A stretch of DNA of 25,296 bases, taken from Alphaproteobacteria bacterium UBA2954 (GTDB taxonomy: Bacteria; Pseudomonadota; Alphaproteobacteria; Puniceispirillales; Puniceispirillaceae). The stretch is taken from positions 1 to 25,296 of the forward strand of contig DEBO01000023.1 of the NCBI GenBank assembly GCA_002348585.1, given 5' to 3'. Below are positions 1-7,392 of this stretch, piece after piece; position 1 is the stretch's first letter, and the number at the start of each line of letters is the position of its first letter. The notes beneath the pieces are model-generated. The model was not told the origin of the DNA, did no database searches, and saw only the letters and a list, made by a program, of their open reading frames with translations. The translations under genes and the position numbers were made by a program.

Positions 1-503
1 ATAATTCCTGTTTTTTGCCATTCATCCTCTCTGCGAATATCAACAATCACAGCGCCTTGAGCTTGAGCCTCTAATAATTTACCTGAGTTCACCTGTCCCA
101 GTATCAAAGGTCTGCTGACTGCTAATAGTTCAACTTCAAAAATCAGAGTAGCATTTGGCGGTATCACCCCTCCAGCCCCTGCGGTTCCATAACCCATTTC
201 AGGTGGGATTGTCAGACGGCGAATTTCCCCAATGGCCATACCCTCAATACCCAGGTCCCAGCCTTTAATCACTTGGCCTTTTCCAAGAATGAAGCTGAAC
301 GGCTGCCCACGTGGGCGCGAGGCATCAAAAACTGTCCCATCGGTTAATTTACCCTCATAATGGACAGAGATTTGTTGGTTTGCGGTCGCGAGTTTACCGC
401 TTCCCTTTTGCAGCGTTTCAACAATAAAACCCTCATTTGCTAACGCTGGCAAAGAACCTAAAACCGACATTGTAAACATAAGCGCAAAAATAAGTTTGAT
501 CAT
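1..503 (-). CDS. Secreted FKBP-type peptidyl-prolyl isomerase with C-terminal rhodanese-like domain (partial)
   Basis: The gene starts at the ATG at 503-501 and runs off the left edge of the window, leaving 167 residues. Residues 1-22 form a signal peptide (basic start, hydrophobic core, ALA just before Asn23), so the protein is exported. Residues about 40-130 are an FKBP domain, which catalyses cis-trans isomerisation of Xaa-Pro bonds; VHYEGKLTDGTVFDAS, GQVIKGWDLGIEGM and the IPPEMGYG and IPPNATLIFEVELL segments are diagnostic. After a short linker, residues about 149-167 read GAVIVDIRREDEWQKTGI, which looks like the beginning of a rhodanese domain; the active-site loop would lie outside the window. 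The FKBP assignment is firm and the rhodanese fusion is probable. The likely role is periplasmic protein folding, with the rhodanese part of unknown purpose. Confidence 0.9.
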   Translation of the reverse strand, partial: MIKLIFALMFTMSVLGSLPALANEGFIVETLQKGSGKLATANQQISVHYEGKLTDGTVFDASRPRGQPFSFILGKGQVIKGWDLGIEGMAIGEIRRLTIPPEMGYGTAGAGGVIPPNATLIFEVELLAVSRPLILGQVNSGKLLEAQAQGAVIVDIRREDEWQKTGI

Positions 504-661
504 GATAATTTCCAGTTCTGATGATTGCTGCTTCATCGCTAATTTTTATAAAGATTGCTTCAGAAAGTCAGGCAGTCACTATCTTGGCTCACACTTCCGG
601 GATAATGTGAATAGAATGAGTCGGCACATTCTTTAGCTCTCTAACAAATGGTCAAATTCTA

Positions 662-898
662 CTATAAATCCTTCAAAAGCCTCAGCTCGCGCGTCAGTAT
701 CTCTAATTTCATTAAATTTTCCATCACCAAATTATTTTTAAACGCTTTCGATGATTTTTCTCCATCATAGATTTGGATTGCAATCCTTTGCTCGGGTTTT
801 GGATTTAGCGTTATTAGATAAACCAAACCGTATTCCTTCGCTTCTTGCAAAACCATTAGAGTTAAAAGCGCGTCAGCAACCTTTGCACGCAAATTCAT
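662..898 (-). CDS. Small hypothetical protein, weak candidate
   Basis: A 78-codon ORF rich in Leu, Lys and Glu, with no signal peptide, membrane segment or motif I recognise. There is no convincing Shine-Dalgarno sequence before the ATG at 898 (the preceding bases read TCACATTTCAAA). It lies between the exported isomerase and another orphan ORF. It could be a real lineage-specific gene or a chance ORF. The 158 bases between 504 and 661 hold nothing I can identify. Confidence 0.25.
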   Translation of the reverse strand: MNLRAKVADALLTLMVLQEAKEYGLVYLITLNPKPEQRIAIQIYDGEKSSKAFKNNLVMENLMKLEILTRELRLLKDL

Positions 899-958
899 TT
901 TGAAATGTGATCTTTACTACACGAGCATACATTCTGGTTCGCCCCAGCTGTGCAATCT

Positions 959-1444
959 TTAAACCAAGTTTTCCAGAGGCCGTTGAGTTTGCCAACCCCC
1001 TAATAGGGTTGATGCTCGCGTCCGCTTTATAGGGTATTTAGAGAGTGTGACACTGAGCCGTTGGAATGTTTGGATTGGTAAGGATAACCCATCGTCGAAC
1101 CAACTTCCAAAAGCCGCAGATCGTACAACCAAAACCCCCACCCCTTCAAACAAAACCCAAAACTGATTACCAAAGCTAATCAGTAACCCCGTTTCGAGGT
1201 TCAAGGAGCGTGAGAATTGGTAGTCGGACCTATAACCTGGGCTGCTATCCAAAATACGGCACTTTACCTTTAGTGCTGATGTTCTAAGATATTGATATTG
1301 TTGAAAATCAGATTGCTCATAGCCCCGTGGTAGTGTATCGAACTTATCTCCTGGGCACCAAGTAATCCTACATATCATGAGACCCACATCGAGCAAGACC
1401 ACTGAGGGCGCACAAGTATTAGTTATGAAGTCAAAAACTTTCAT
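959..1444 (-). CDS. Hypothetical protein of unknown family
   Basis: This is a 161-codon ORF whose ATG lies two bases after the TAA of the upstream DMT permease gene (on the minus strand), an arrangement compatible with translational coupling. The protein is mixed in composition, with four cysteines in its first half and a hydrophobic stretch FWVLFEGVGVLVV near residues 95-107; no signal peptide or known motif is seen. The length makes a random ORF unlikely but not impossible at this base composition. No strong ribosome binding site is visible. I do not recognise a family and assign no function. Confidence 0.4.
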   Translation of the reverse strand: MKVFDFITNTCAPSVVLLDVGLMICRITWCPGDKFDTLPRGYEQSDFQQYQYLRTSALKVKCRILDSSPGYRSDYQFSRSLNLETGLLISFGNQFWVLFEGVGVLVVRSAAFGSWFDDGLSLPIQTFQRLSVTLSKYPIKRTRASTLLGGWQTQRPLENLV

Positions 1445-1446
1445 AG

Positions 1447-2289
1447 TTAGGCGGTACGTAGGACAATCACTCCGCAGAAAATTATCAGGATGATACTTAC
1501 CTTCAACAGCGTCATTTTCTCATTCAGAAATAACACCCCCAAACCAACCGCAAATAAAACTGAAGTTTCACGGAGGGATGAAACGACGGCTACAGGTGTT
1601 GATAAACAGGCCCATAATACAGCTACATAGGCAAAATATGAGGCATTCCCACCAATAATGAAGGTGCGAAGAGCATCACGATGTATACGCCCGAATACTC
1701 CGGGTTGAAACCACAATAGATAAAGCGCAAACAGTAAAGCATTGGCAGTTGTTGACGCTCCATAATAGCTTATTGCGCTTTGTGTGATGCGAGTGCCTTC
1801 TGCATCAACAATTGAATAACTTGCAATAAAAAAGCCAGTTATAACTGCCAATATAATCCCAGTGAAACCAACAGACTTGGTTCGGTACTGTACAAAGCCG
1901 TAAGTTATGATAGCGCCAGAAATCATAATCACGCCAATTACTTCCATTATTTGCAAAACACCGGGAACTGTCATCATAGTAAAAAGAGTTATCAGCAGTG
2001 GTGAAGCACCGCGGGCAACGGGATAAATTTGCGTTAATTCACCAAATCGATAAGCGTTTAGCAAAAATACCTGGTAGCCAAGGTGCAGCACAGCGCTGGC
2101 GATAACATACGGCCAGCTACCGCTAACAGGCAAGCCCACAAAAGCTAGTCCTATTATGGCCAATGGCAGATGCCCAAACATCACAGCCGCCATACCGAGA
2201 GCCTTATCTTCAGTGCCGCGCACCTGAAAATTCCAGAAAGCATGCAGAAATGCTGCACCTAGCACCGCAAAAATAACGCCTACTTCCAT
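1447..2289 (-). CDS. EamA/DMT-family permease
   Basis: A 280-residue integral membrane protein of the drug/metabolite transporter superfamily, normally ten transmembrane helices made of two EamA repeats, exporting or importing small metabolites across the inner membrane. The sequence is hydrophobic throughout. The N-terminal repeat has FWNFQVRGT and a loop YPVARGASPLL ahead of its fourth and fifth helices; the C-terminal repeat has the matching signature SSLRETSVLFAVGLGVLFLN followed by a charged Asn-Glu-Lys turn before the last helix. The length is typical. No neighbour indicates a substrate. The start at 2289 has only a poor upstream purine stretch. Family assignment is firm; the substrate is unknown. 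Confidence 0.9.
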   Translation of the reverse strand: MEVGVIFAVLGAAFLHAFWNFQVRGTEDKALGMAAVMFGHLPLAIIGLAFVGLPVSGSWPYVIASAVLHLGYQVFLLNAYRFGELTQIYPVARGASPLLITLFTMMTVPGVLQIMEVIGVIMISGAIITYGFVQYRTKSVGFTGIILAVITGFFIASYSIVDAEGTRITQSAISYYGASTTANALLFALYLLWFQPGVFGRIHRDALRTFIIGGNASYFAYVAVLWACLSTPVAVVSSLRETSVLFAVGLGVLFLNEKMTLLKVSIILIIFCGVIVLRTA

Positions 2290-2365
2290 TTATCGCTGGG
2301 TCTCATGCTTTTACCATGTTTACAAATCATGTGACTTACCCCATTCGTTGGCCAAAATTGATGTC

Positions 2366-3010
2366 TTAGTCGTATTGAAACGCGAGTTGTGTTGACGCGT
2401 TGCCATTTCGTATACCGTCTACTTTCAGGTATCGAAGCACAAATGCGCCATCTTCAGCCAACCATTGAATGGTTGTGCTTAGTTTACCAGCACAACAGTA
2501 ATTGTGAGAGTTAATTAATTTCTTGTTTGGATCAAATTCAGCGTCCGTAAGCACAGCCGTTTTCTTGACGCCTGTTGCTGTAATGCTTTCAACGATCTGC
2601 TTTTCTAAATCTTCGAAGTTCCAATCGAACGTTGGATATTCCAAATGTATAGGCGCGACACCGTCATTGGACACTACAAACCAGACAGAACTGATGAGAT
2701 ATCCGCTGTGGTCACAGTAGGTTTGTATCAGCCAAGACTCATCGTCTAGTGGCCATCTGTTGTTAAGGGCACACAATTCTAATGGATGATCTATGCCACT
2801 TCGGCATGAAAATTGGAGCAGTTTCTCAATTTTGTTTTGCCAAAAATAATTCAATTTGCCACCTGACAGACGAGAGCTTGGTTGGCTCTGGCCTTCGAGT
2901 GAATTGCAGTTCATGGAAAAATTAACGCTAGTTTCTTCTGCCTGTACAAAGCTTATGAAACTGATCATTAGCGAAAAAAATTTTAGCTTTAGGAAACTCA
3001 TTAATGCCAT
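2366..3010 (-). CDS. Exported hypothetical protein, possibly DUF1176-like
   Basis: The reading frame opens at 3061, but I place the start at the ATG at 3010 (another ATG follows at 3001) because it gives a compact signal peptide: a short basic start, a hydrophobic core FFSLMISFISF and a VQA cleavage site before Glu-Glu-Thr. The mature part is about 190 residues with several cysteines, including adjacent ones in NYCCAGKL, which suggests a disulfide-bonded periplasmic protein. The C-terminal pattern, LTDAEFDPNKKLINSH followed by a cysteine segment and GAFVLRYLKVDG, reminds me of DUF1176 proteins, but that is a recollection of style and not a proven match. It lies 76 bases upstream of the DMT permease on the same strand. 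The function is unknown. Confidence 0.6.
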   Translation of the reverse strand: MALMSFLKLKFFSLMISFISFVQAEETSVNFSMNCNSLEGQSQPSSRLSGGKLNYFWQNKIEKLLQFSCRSGIDHPLELCALNNRWPLDDESWLIQTYCDHSGYLISSVWFVVSNDGVAPIHLEYPTFDWNFEDLEKQIVESITATGVKKTAVLTDAEFDPNKKLINSHNYCCAGKLSTTIQWLAEDGAFVLRYLKVDGIRNGNASTQLAFQYD

Positions 3011-3113
3011 GACCCGAGTATACATGATAGATGTACAGCAGAGTAAAAATAAGAGGGGCATTTATAAATACGATAATGTATATTTTTCAACAATTATTGA
3101 TTAGGGAACGTGT

Positions 3114-3746
3114 TTGCTTAAAAATAATAATATGTCCTGTGATAGTATTTTATCTTTAATAGATTGGCGGTTTGAAATGGCTGCCTTATATCAACGCGTT
3201 AGCTCAAGTGAGTCACTCAAAGATATTTGGCCAAGCTTTATTGCAGAACGGAAACGACTTTATCAAACTCATAAACAAAGTCCGCTGCAGAAGGGCAAAT
3301 CAATTGCATTTTTTGACTATGAACCTGCCTTCTCCTTTGAGGTTTCATTAAGGCCTCTGTCTGCCATAAAATCTCAAACGGTGGACGGTGGCAAGGATGG
3401 TCTAATACACCTAAATGCAGTGGCGATTACATCAGGTTTGGCGCCATCTCTTGGTGTGGAACTCACAATTTATCAATTGGCTCATTATGGTAGTGGATTA
3501 TTTTTACCATTTCATGATGATACAAATGGGGGCTTAAGCTATGGAGGCGGCCGCTATTTAATTGATACCGCAAAATCTGCTTGGTTAGGTTTTAAATCAG
3601 ATAGGCTTAGACTTGATTTTAATTTTTCCTACTTCCCCTCGTGTGCTCATGACAACAGCTATATCTGTCCGCTTAGCACACCAGAAAATAGACTACCAAT
3701 TGCCATCAAAGCTGGCGAAAAATGGGAGCCGAATAACTCTGGATAG
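3114..3746 (+). CDS. DUF1684 family protein
   Basis: A 210-residue protein of the DUF1684 family, a widespread but uncharacterised group. Its hallmark C-terminal half is present: GGLSYGGGRYLIDT, then RLRLDFNFSYFPSCAH, a YICPLSTPENRLP segment and the terminal IAIKAGEKW. The Asn-Phe-Ser-Tyr and Cys-Pro-Leu...Pro-Glu-Asn-Arg segments are the conserved family core. The start is the TTG at 3114: AGGGA at 3103-3107 sits six bases before it, while the next in-frame ATG at 3132 has only an A/T stretch upstream. No signal peptide is visible. It is transcribed on its own, convergent with the cupredoxin gene. The family is confident; no biochemical role is established. Confidence 0.85.
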   Translation: MLKNNNMSCDSILSLIDWRFEMAALYQRVSSSESLKDIWPSFIAERKRLYQTHKQSPLQKGKSIAFFDYEPAFSFEVSLRPLSAIKSQTVDGGKDGLIHLNAVAITSGLAPSLGVELTIYQLAHYGSGLFLPFHDDTNGGLSYGGGRYLIDTAKSAWLGFKSDRLRLDFNFSYFPSCAHDNSYICPLSTPENRLPIAIKAGEKWEPNNSG

Positions 3747-3851
3747 CGAGGTGAATTTATAAACCCATTCCCTCTCTAATCTTAGATGGCTCTGCAGGCA
3801 CATCGTTTTAAATACATAGTTTTATATCGGGGTAAAGGATTACAGAATGAT

Positions 3852-4313
3852 TCAATTACTTTTAATTTGAGACTTTGCTTTTTTTGCAAGCCTCTTCAAT
3901 ACTGAATTTGCCACCGGGGAAAGCTTAATTTCATTAATGTCTTCAATATTGTGAAAATCATTGCCAACGACTATCAGTCCTAACATCCCTGTATTTAAAT
4001 GAGGCGTGCATCCATACACATAAATTCCTGCCTCTTGAAAAATCACAGAATGGGGTTCGTTCATTTTAGATTTTTCAGGTGAAGACACCATTATTGGAGT
4101 CATAATAAACTCCACATTGTGCCCTTCATTTGTTGGCAACCATTCAACAGTATCACCAACATTAATATGAATGATTTCCGAACTGTAAGTGTCAAATTCT
4201 GTAAATTCAATTTTGATAACTTTTGCTAACGCAGCGTCAGAACTAGCAAAAACTTGTAGGCAAAAACAAAGATAAATTAAAAGTTTTTTGATCAATGCAA
4301 ACTTGATTTTCAT
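3852..4313 (-). CDS. Exported cupredoxin, pseudoazurin-like
   Basis: A 153-residue periplasmic type 1 copper protein, expected to shuttle electrons. Residues 1-30 are a signal peptide ending AALA. The plastocyanin/azurin fold follows, with the four copper ligands visible: His65 in EGHNVEF, Cys102 and His105 in YGCTPHLNTGMLG, and Met110. This spacing fits the pseudoazurin group. The last 30 residues are a Lys-rich tail. It is the second gene of a pair, nine bases downstream of the 105-aa gene. Pseudoazurins usually donate electrons to nitrite or nitrous oxide reductase or to peroxidases, but none is present here, so the partner is unknown. A structural copper-binding role is an alternative. 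Confidence 0.85.
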   Translation of the reverse strand: MKIKFALIKKLLIYLCFCLQVFASSDAALAKVIKIEFTEFDTYSSEIIHINVGDTVEWLPTNEGHNVEFIMTPIMVSSPEKSKMNEPHSVIFQEAGIYVYGCTPHLNTGMLGLIVVGNDFHNIEDINEIKLSPVANSVLKRLAKKAKSQIKSN

Positions 4314-4322
4314 CTCAGTTAC

Positions 4323-4640
4323 TTACTCTTGAACGAACGGCTCCGGAAAATTAGTAAAGAACTCATTTTCAGAAATCATTGTCATTAAACCAGATTCAAC
4401 AACAGCACCTGCCTTCCTTCGTTCTTCTGTTAATTCTTCATTAGCACCAAATGCCTGAAATGCTTCCATGTCAGGAAATTTCATGATGGCATGAAGTTTT
4501 GTTGGGTCATCCTTCTGCACCCCGGCAAAAAGCATCACCATGCCCATTTCATCCATTCTGTGTTTGTTTTTCTTCACCATTGATTTCCAGGTATTAAATC
4601 CTTTGGTGATTGTAATTTCACCTTTAACGATTATTGCCAT
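4323..4640 (-). CDS. Small ferredoxin-fold protein, DUF3764-like
   Basis: A 105-residue soluble protein. The alternation of strands and helices, with FNTWKSMVKKN at the start, a central MLFAGVQKDDPTKLHAIMKF and a final VVESGLMTMI, fits a dimeric alpha-beta barrel of the DUF3764 or antibiotic-biosynthesis-monooxygenase type. The resemblance to DUF3764 (the hydrophobic-Gly-Val-x-Lys-Asp-Asp-Pro segment) is from memory. The start codon at 4640 follows GGCGAGGA at a reasonable distance. It is the first gene of a two-gene unit with the cupredoxin. No catalytic residues are evident and the function is unknown. Confidence 0.65.
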   Translation of the reverse strand: MAIIVKGEITITKGFNTWKSMVKKNKHRMDEMGMVMLFAGVQKDDPTKLHAIMKFPDMEAFQAFGANEELTEERRKAGAVVESGLMTMISENEFFTNFPEPFVQE

Positions 4641-4960
4641 TTCTAAATATCCTCGCCATTATTCAAAGGAGAATCTTCAATCAGTCTCAGAGATTAGTCA
4701 ATCAAGGTCAACACCCTCCGGAGTAAAGCTCACATTTGTTTTTGGGTAATCCAAAGTGATTCAATTGAGGTGTTCACGAACAAATGAGATTTGCAAAATA
4801 GCTTCAATTACAGTGCAGACATGGTGCTCACATAGAAACTTTGACTACTCCTGAGCATCGTTCGTTCACCATATGATTTTCCAGTCATTGAGCCGCAAGC
4901 ACAAGAACAGTATTTCGGGCTTAAAACTCGGAAGAATTACCCTTTCCATAAGTTTTTTAA
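4641..4960. other. Intergenic stretch without a supported gene
   Basis: This stretch separates the leftward cupredoxin unit from the rightward dps unit. A rightward open frame reaches in from the neighbouring gene to 4749 but is antisense to it and has no coding signature. I see no RNA gene, strong hairpin or mobile-element remnant. A promoter for the 105-aa gene should lie near 4650-4720, but I cannot pick a convincing one. Confidence 0.5.
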
Positions 4961-4989
4961 TTGACTCAATGATTGTGATTGAAGACAAT
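4961..4989 (+). promoter_or_regulatory. Sigma70-type promoter of the dps unit
   Basis: TTGACT at 4961-4966 is separated by 17 bases from GACAAT at 4984-4989. This gives a 5/6 match at -35 and 4/6 at -10 with ideal spacing, and it lies 45 bases before the first ORF. The Fur box begins at the last base of the -10 element, consistent with repression by iron-loaded Fur. Confidence 0.55.
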
Positions 4990-5003
4990 GAGAATGATTA
5001 TCA
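4989..5003 (+). promoter_or_regulatory. Fur box upstream of the dps unit
   Basis: TGAGAATGATTATCA matches the 7-1-7 Fur consensus TGATAATnATTATCA at 13 of 14 defined positions. It covers the expected transcription start of the promoter at 4961-4989, so Fur binding would block initiation. A fur-family gene is present at 10129-10569, and two similar boxes lie upstream of the DUF4856 operon. Confidence 0.75.
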
Positions 5004-5033
5004 ATATTTTTTTGATTATGGTCTCCAATAATA

Positions 5034-5405
5034 ATGATACTAAAAAATGTAGATATTACATTATTGGAAAGAGCTAGAGCTTGCGCGATGGAGGTGCGAG
5101 CGTACCCCCGCTTAGATATTCTAAAAGCTTGTCAGCTAATTTCGCTCGATATCGATTTACTCAGTTCAGAAATGCTTGAAATATTCATCAGATCACTGCC
5201 AGAGGCCTTTGGACGACAAATCGTAATTCATAAACCAGGGACTAAGCAATTGTCTTGGGACGAAAAGTGGCTCCTCTCAATCATTGAAGTAGTCTCAAGA
5301 GCAGATTATGACAGCGTTCATTTTCTAATTCGGTCTGCAGTTAAACGAAAACATCGCCGTGAGTTTTTGACAATAGCCCATGAACTCTGGAAAATTTCAG
5401 CTTAA
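5034..5405 (+). CDS. Hypothetical protein in a Fur-controlled unit with dps
   Basis: A 123-residue protein, predicted mostly helical and soluble, with no signal peptide or membrane segment. It has an acidic middle (IDLLSSEMLEIF), a LSWDEKWLLSIIEVVSRAD segment and a basic region AVKRKHRREF near the end. I do not recognise a family. It starts 31 bases after the Fur box and lies 58 bases before dps on the same strand with no terminator between, so it is probably cotranscribed with dps and induced by iron limitation. No strong Shine-Dalgarno is seen before the ATG. The helical character and basic patch would allow nucleic-acid or protein binding, but that is speculation. Confidence 0.6.
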   Translation: MILKNVDITLLERARACAMEVRAYPRLDILKACQLISLDIDLLSSEMLEIFIRSLPEAFGRQIVIHKPGTKQLSWDEKWLLSIIEVVSRADYDSVHFLIRSAVKRKHRREFLTIAHELWKISA

Positions 5406-5463
5406 TATCATCCAAACGCTCACCTTTTAAGTAACAAAAACAAATGGAGAAGGAGCTGTGAAG

Positions 5464-5934
5464 ATGGAAAAGCTTAAATCTGCTATCGCACCTAGCAACA
5501 GAGAGGCAATAGCCAATGCGCTATACCAATGTGTAAGCGAAACCGCAGTCACTACCATGCTCGCCCAGAATTATCATTGGAACGTTACTGGAATGGCATT
5601 TGGTCCGCTGCACAAATTATTTCAAGAAATTTATGAAGACCATTTCGCTGCGCAAGACGAACTGGCAGAAAGAATGAGAGCGCTGGGGTCTTTTGTTGAC
5701 GGCAATCTAACATCTATGGTCAATCAATCAAAGGTGACCGAATGTGAAAGCCAAATCTCAGCGGTTGATATGATCAAAAACATGGTGAACGCTCAAGAAA
5801 CTCTGGGTTCAACAAATGCGGGTGCTAGTGATATCGCGGCCTCTCACGGCGACAAACTGACGGAAGACCTTTGTATCGAGAGAGGTCAAATCCATGAAAA
5901 ATTTGCCTGGATGCTTAGGTCACATATCGAATAA
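5464..5934 (+). CDS. dps: Dps family DNA-protecting ferritin-like protein
   Basis: Dps proteins form 12-subunit shells that oxidise Fe(II) with hydrogen peroxide and store the iron, protecting DNA. This 156-residue protein has the family core: NYHWNVTG with His38, LHKLFQEIYEDH with His50, and QDELAERMRALG with Asp65 and Glu69. These correspond to the inter-subunit ferroxidase ligands His51, His63, Asp78 and Glu82 of E. coli Dps; the fifth, Asp67, is Gln54 here, next to Glu55. I chose the ATG at 5464 because AAGGAG at 5450-5455 lies eight bases before it; a GTG two codons earlier (5458) is the alternative. Control by the Fur box at 4989 is inferred. A terminator follows 25 bases after the stop. 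Confidence 0.93.
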   Translation: MEKLKSAIAPSNREAIANALYQCVSETAVTTMLAQNYHWNVTGMAFGPLHKLFQEIYEDHFAAQDELAERMRALGSFVDGNLTSMVNQSKVTECESQISAVDMIKNMVNAQETLGSTNAGASDIAASHGDKLTEDLCIERGQIHEKFAWMLRSHIE

Positions 5935-5959
5935 TCAGCAAAAAATTAGTGTAATTTGC

Positions 5960-5984
5960 GGGGCTTATTAGGCCCCTTTTTTTT
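5960..5984 (+). terminator. Rho-independent terminator after dps
   Basis: A GGGGC/GCCCC stem (5960-5964 with 5972-5976) with a seven-base loop is followed directly by eight T residues. It begins 25 bases downstream of the dps stop and closes that unit. Confidence 0.85.
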
Positions 5985-6124
5985 ACGCGCAAAAGCTGCT
6001 TGCCAATGTCCACAACCGCCCATTTTCTCCTGCTGGAAAATGAGCATGGAGATAAACTCATTGATCTAAGGCCGCCTCTCAAGTTTCTTTGAAATTTCTT
6101 TCTGCTCTTTGGTCATAGAACAGC

Positions 6125-6440
6125 CTATGCAATGTCCCTCGCGTTTAAATTTACATACACCGATACAAAGACTATTTTTCCTTCCCATTCACTTAGATCC
6201 GCAAACCAGGGTTTAATACCATTGCCACTTTTTTGGTACCCGCCATTCTGGAATTTCAGGATTGATTTGGCTGTAAAACTTGCATGTCGGCATAAATGCT
6301 TTTTGAGCAGTTTTTTCTTGAACATCAACTAAACAGGTATAGTAACGGTTTATTGCTTCCCGCTTCAATTCTGCGGGAAATTTACCATCCGGTTTCATTG
6401 ATGATGCGTTGCGCCTGCGGCGAGTTATCCGCAATAACAT
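6125..6440 (-). pseudogene. Possible frameshifted remnant downstream of the iron-binding protein gene
   Basis: Two overlapping minus-strand frames (6440-6213 and 6328-6125) would join into one reading of about 105 codons if one base were changed in the six-T run at 6229-6234. The joined C-terminal part would read KPWFADLSEWEGKIVFVSVY and end shortly after; the upstream part contains INRYYTCLVDVQEKTAQKAF. The first frame overlaps the end of the iron-binding protein gene. I do not recognise a family, and a chance pair of ORFs is the alternative. The rest of 5985-6381 holds only weak inverted repeats (6021-6027 with 6036-6042, and 6357-6363 with 6373-6379) and no RNA gene I can identify. Confidence 0.25.
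6357..6379 (-). repeat. Short hairpin just after the iron-binding protein gene
   Basis: TTCCCGC at 6357-6363 pairs with GCGGGAA at 6373-6379 across a nine-base loop. It starts three bases past the TAA at 6382. There is no T run on the minus strand, so it is a poor terminator, but it could protect the 3' end of the operon transcript. Confidence 0.35.
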
Positions 6441-7392
6441 TCATTGGCAACATATCCATTTTGAATGTGCCCCATGACGCTACCTCATCGCTCAATTTCG
6501 AATTTGGATTGACTGGGTACTCAAAATTCACTTTTGTATATATTTGTTGCGCCTCTTCAGAAGTTACCCACTCCAAAAATGCTCGCGCTACATCCTTTTT
6601 CTTTGAACCTTTTGTAATGCCAGCTGCTGAAATGTTAACATGTTGACCTCTGCCGTCTTGGTTGAAGAACGCAATCTCTATCGCATTAGCCCATTTTTGC
6701 TGCTCTGGTTTATCTTTGGCAAATTTCATCTTGCCATAATAGTAAGTATTCATGAGAGCTAAATCACATTGGCCTGAATAAATGGCTTTTGCCTGTGCTC
6801 TGTCATTACCCTGCGGCCGACGGGCTAGGTTATCAACAAGTCCAAGAGTCCAGTTCTTTGCAGCTTCTTCACCGTTGTGTGCAATAAGTGAAGCTAAAAC
6901 AGCGCGATTATAAACATGGCTACCTTTTCGCGAGCACACTCTTCCTTGCCATTTTGGCGAGGCTAGGTCCTCAATTGTTGTAATTGCCTCTTTGCCAACA
7001 CGTTCTTTTGAAACTGCAATTATTCGGGCTCTTAAGGACAAAGCCGTCCATCTATCATTGGCATCACGCAGGTGGCTTGGTACATGTTTGTTAAGTGTGT
7101 CTGATGCTAACGGCGCCAAAAGACCTGTATCGGCCAATTCCTTTATTCGGCTGATGTCTACAGTAAGCACTAGGTCAGCTTCTGTGCGTTCCCCCTCAGC
7201 TTTGAGACGAGCTGCTAGTCCCTTTGGCGAATAAACAGTCTGGAATTTTACCCCAGTCTTTTTTGTATAAGCCTCAAGAATAGGCTCTAACAGAAAAGGC
7301 TGACGGTGTGTATAAATTCCCAAGCTCTCTGCCCATGCAGTCCCGCTGCTGATGACTGCCATAAGAAAAACTCCAAATATAGCTCTTAACAT
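6382..7392 (-). CDS. Periplasmic Fe(III)-binding protein of an iron ABC transporter, FbpA/FutA-like
   Basis: A 336-residue extracytoplasmic solute-binding protein. Residues 1-21 are a signal peptide (cleavage after AWA). The mature start SLGIYTHRQ places Tyr27 at the first iron ligand. Tyr161 in SHVYNRAV and the run YYY (217-219) in MNTYYYGKM match the tyrosine ligands of FutA/FbpA proteins that clamp ferric iron. The length is normal. The ATG at 7392 overlaps the stop of the upstream hydroxylase gene by seven bases, and AAGGAG inside that gene serves as its ribosome binding site, so the two are coupled. It is the last gene of a Fur-box operon. No permease or ATPase gene lies nearby; those must be elsewhere, or the protein acts with another partner. 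Confidence 0.88.
   Translation of the reverse strand: MLRAIFGVFLMAVISSGTAWAESLGIYTHRQPFLLEPILEAYTKKTGVKFQTVYSPKGLAARLKAEGERTEADLVLTVDISRIKELADTGLLAPLASDTLNKHVPSHLRDANDRWTALSLRARIIAVSKERVGKEAITTIEDLASPKWQGRVCSRKGSHVYNRAVLASLIAHNGEEAAKNWTLGLVDNLARRPQGNDRAQAKAIYSGQCDLALMNTYYYGKMKFAKDKPEQQKWANAIEIAFFNQDGRGQHVNISAAGITKGSKKKDVARAFLEWVTSEEAQQIYTKVNFEYPVNPNSKLSDEVASWGTFKMDMLPMNVIADNSPQAQRIINETGW

Noticed and set aside
493..510. Fur-box-like sequence around the FKBP start codon
   Set aside because: TGATCATGATAATTT matches the consensus poorly in its right half and lies over the start codon; no promoter was found there.
2856..3104. 82-codon plus-strand frame
   Set aside because: It is antisense to the signal peptide and N-terminal part of the exported protein and has no ribosome binding site or recognisable motif.
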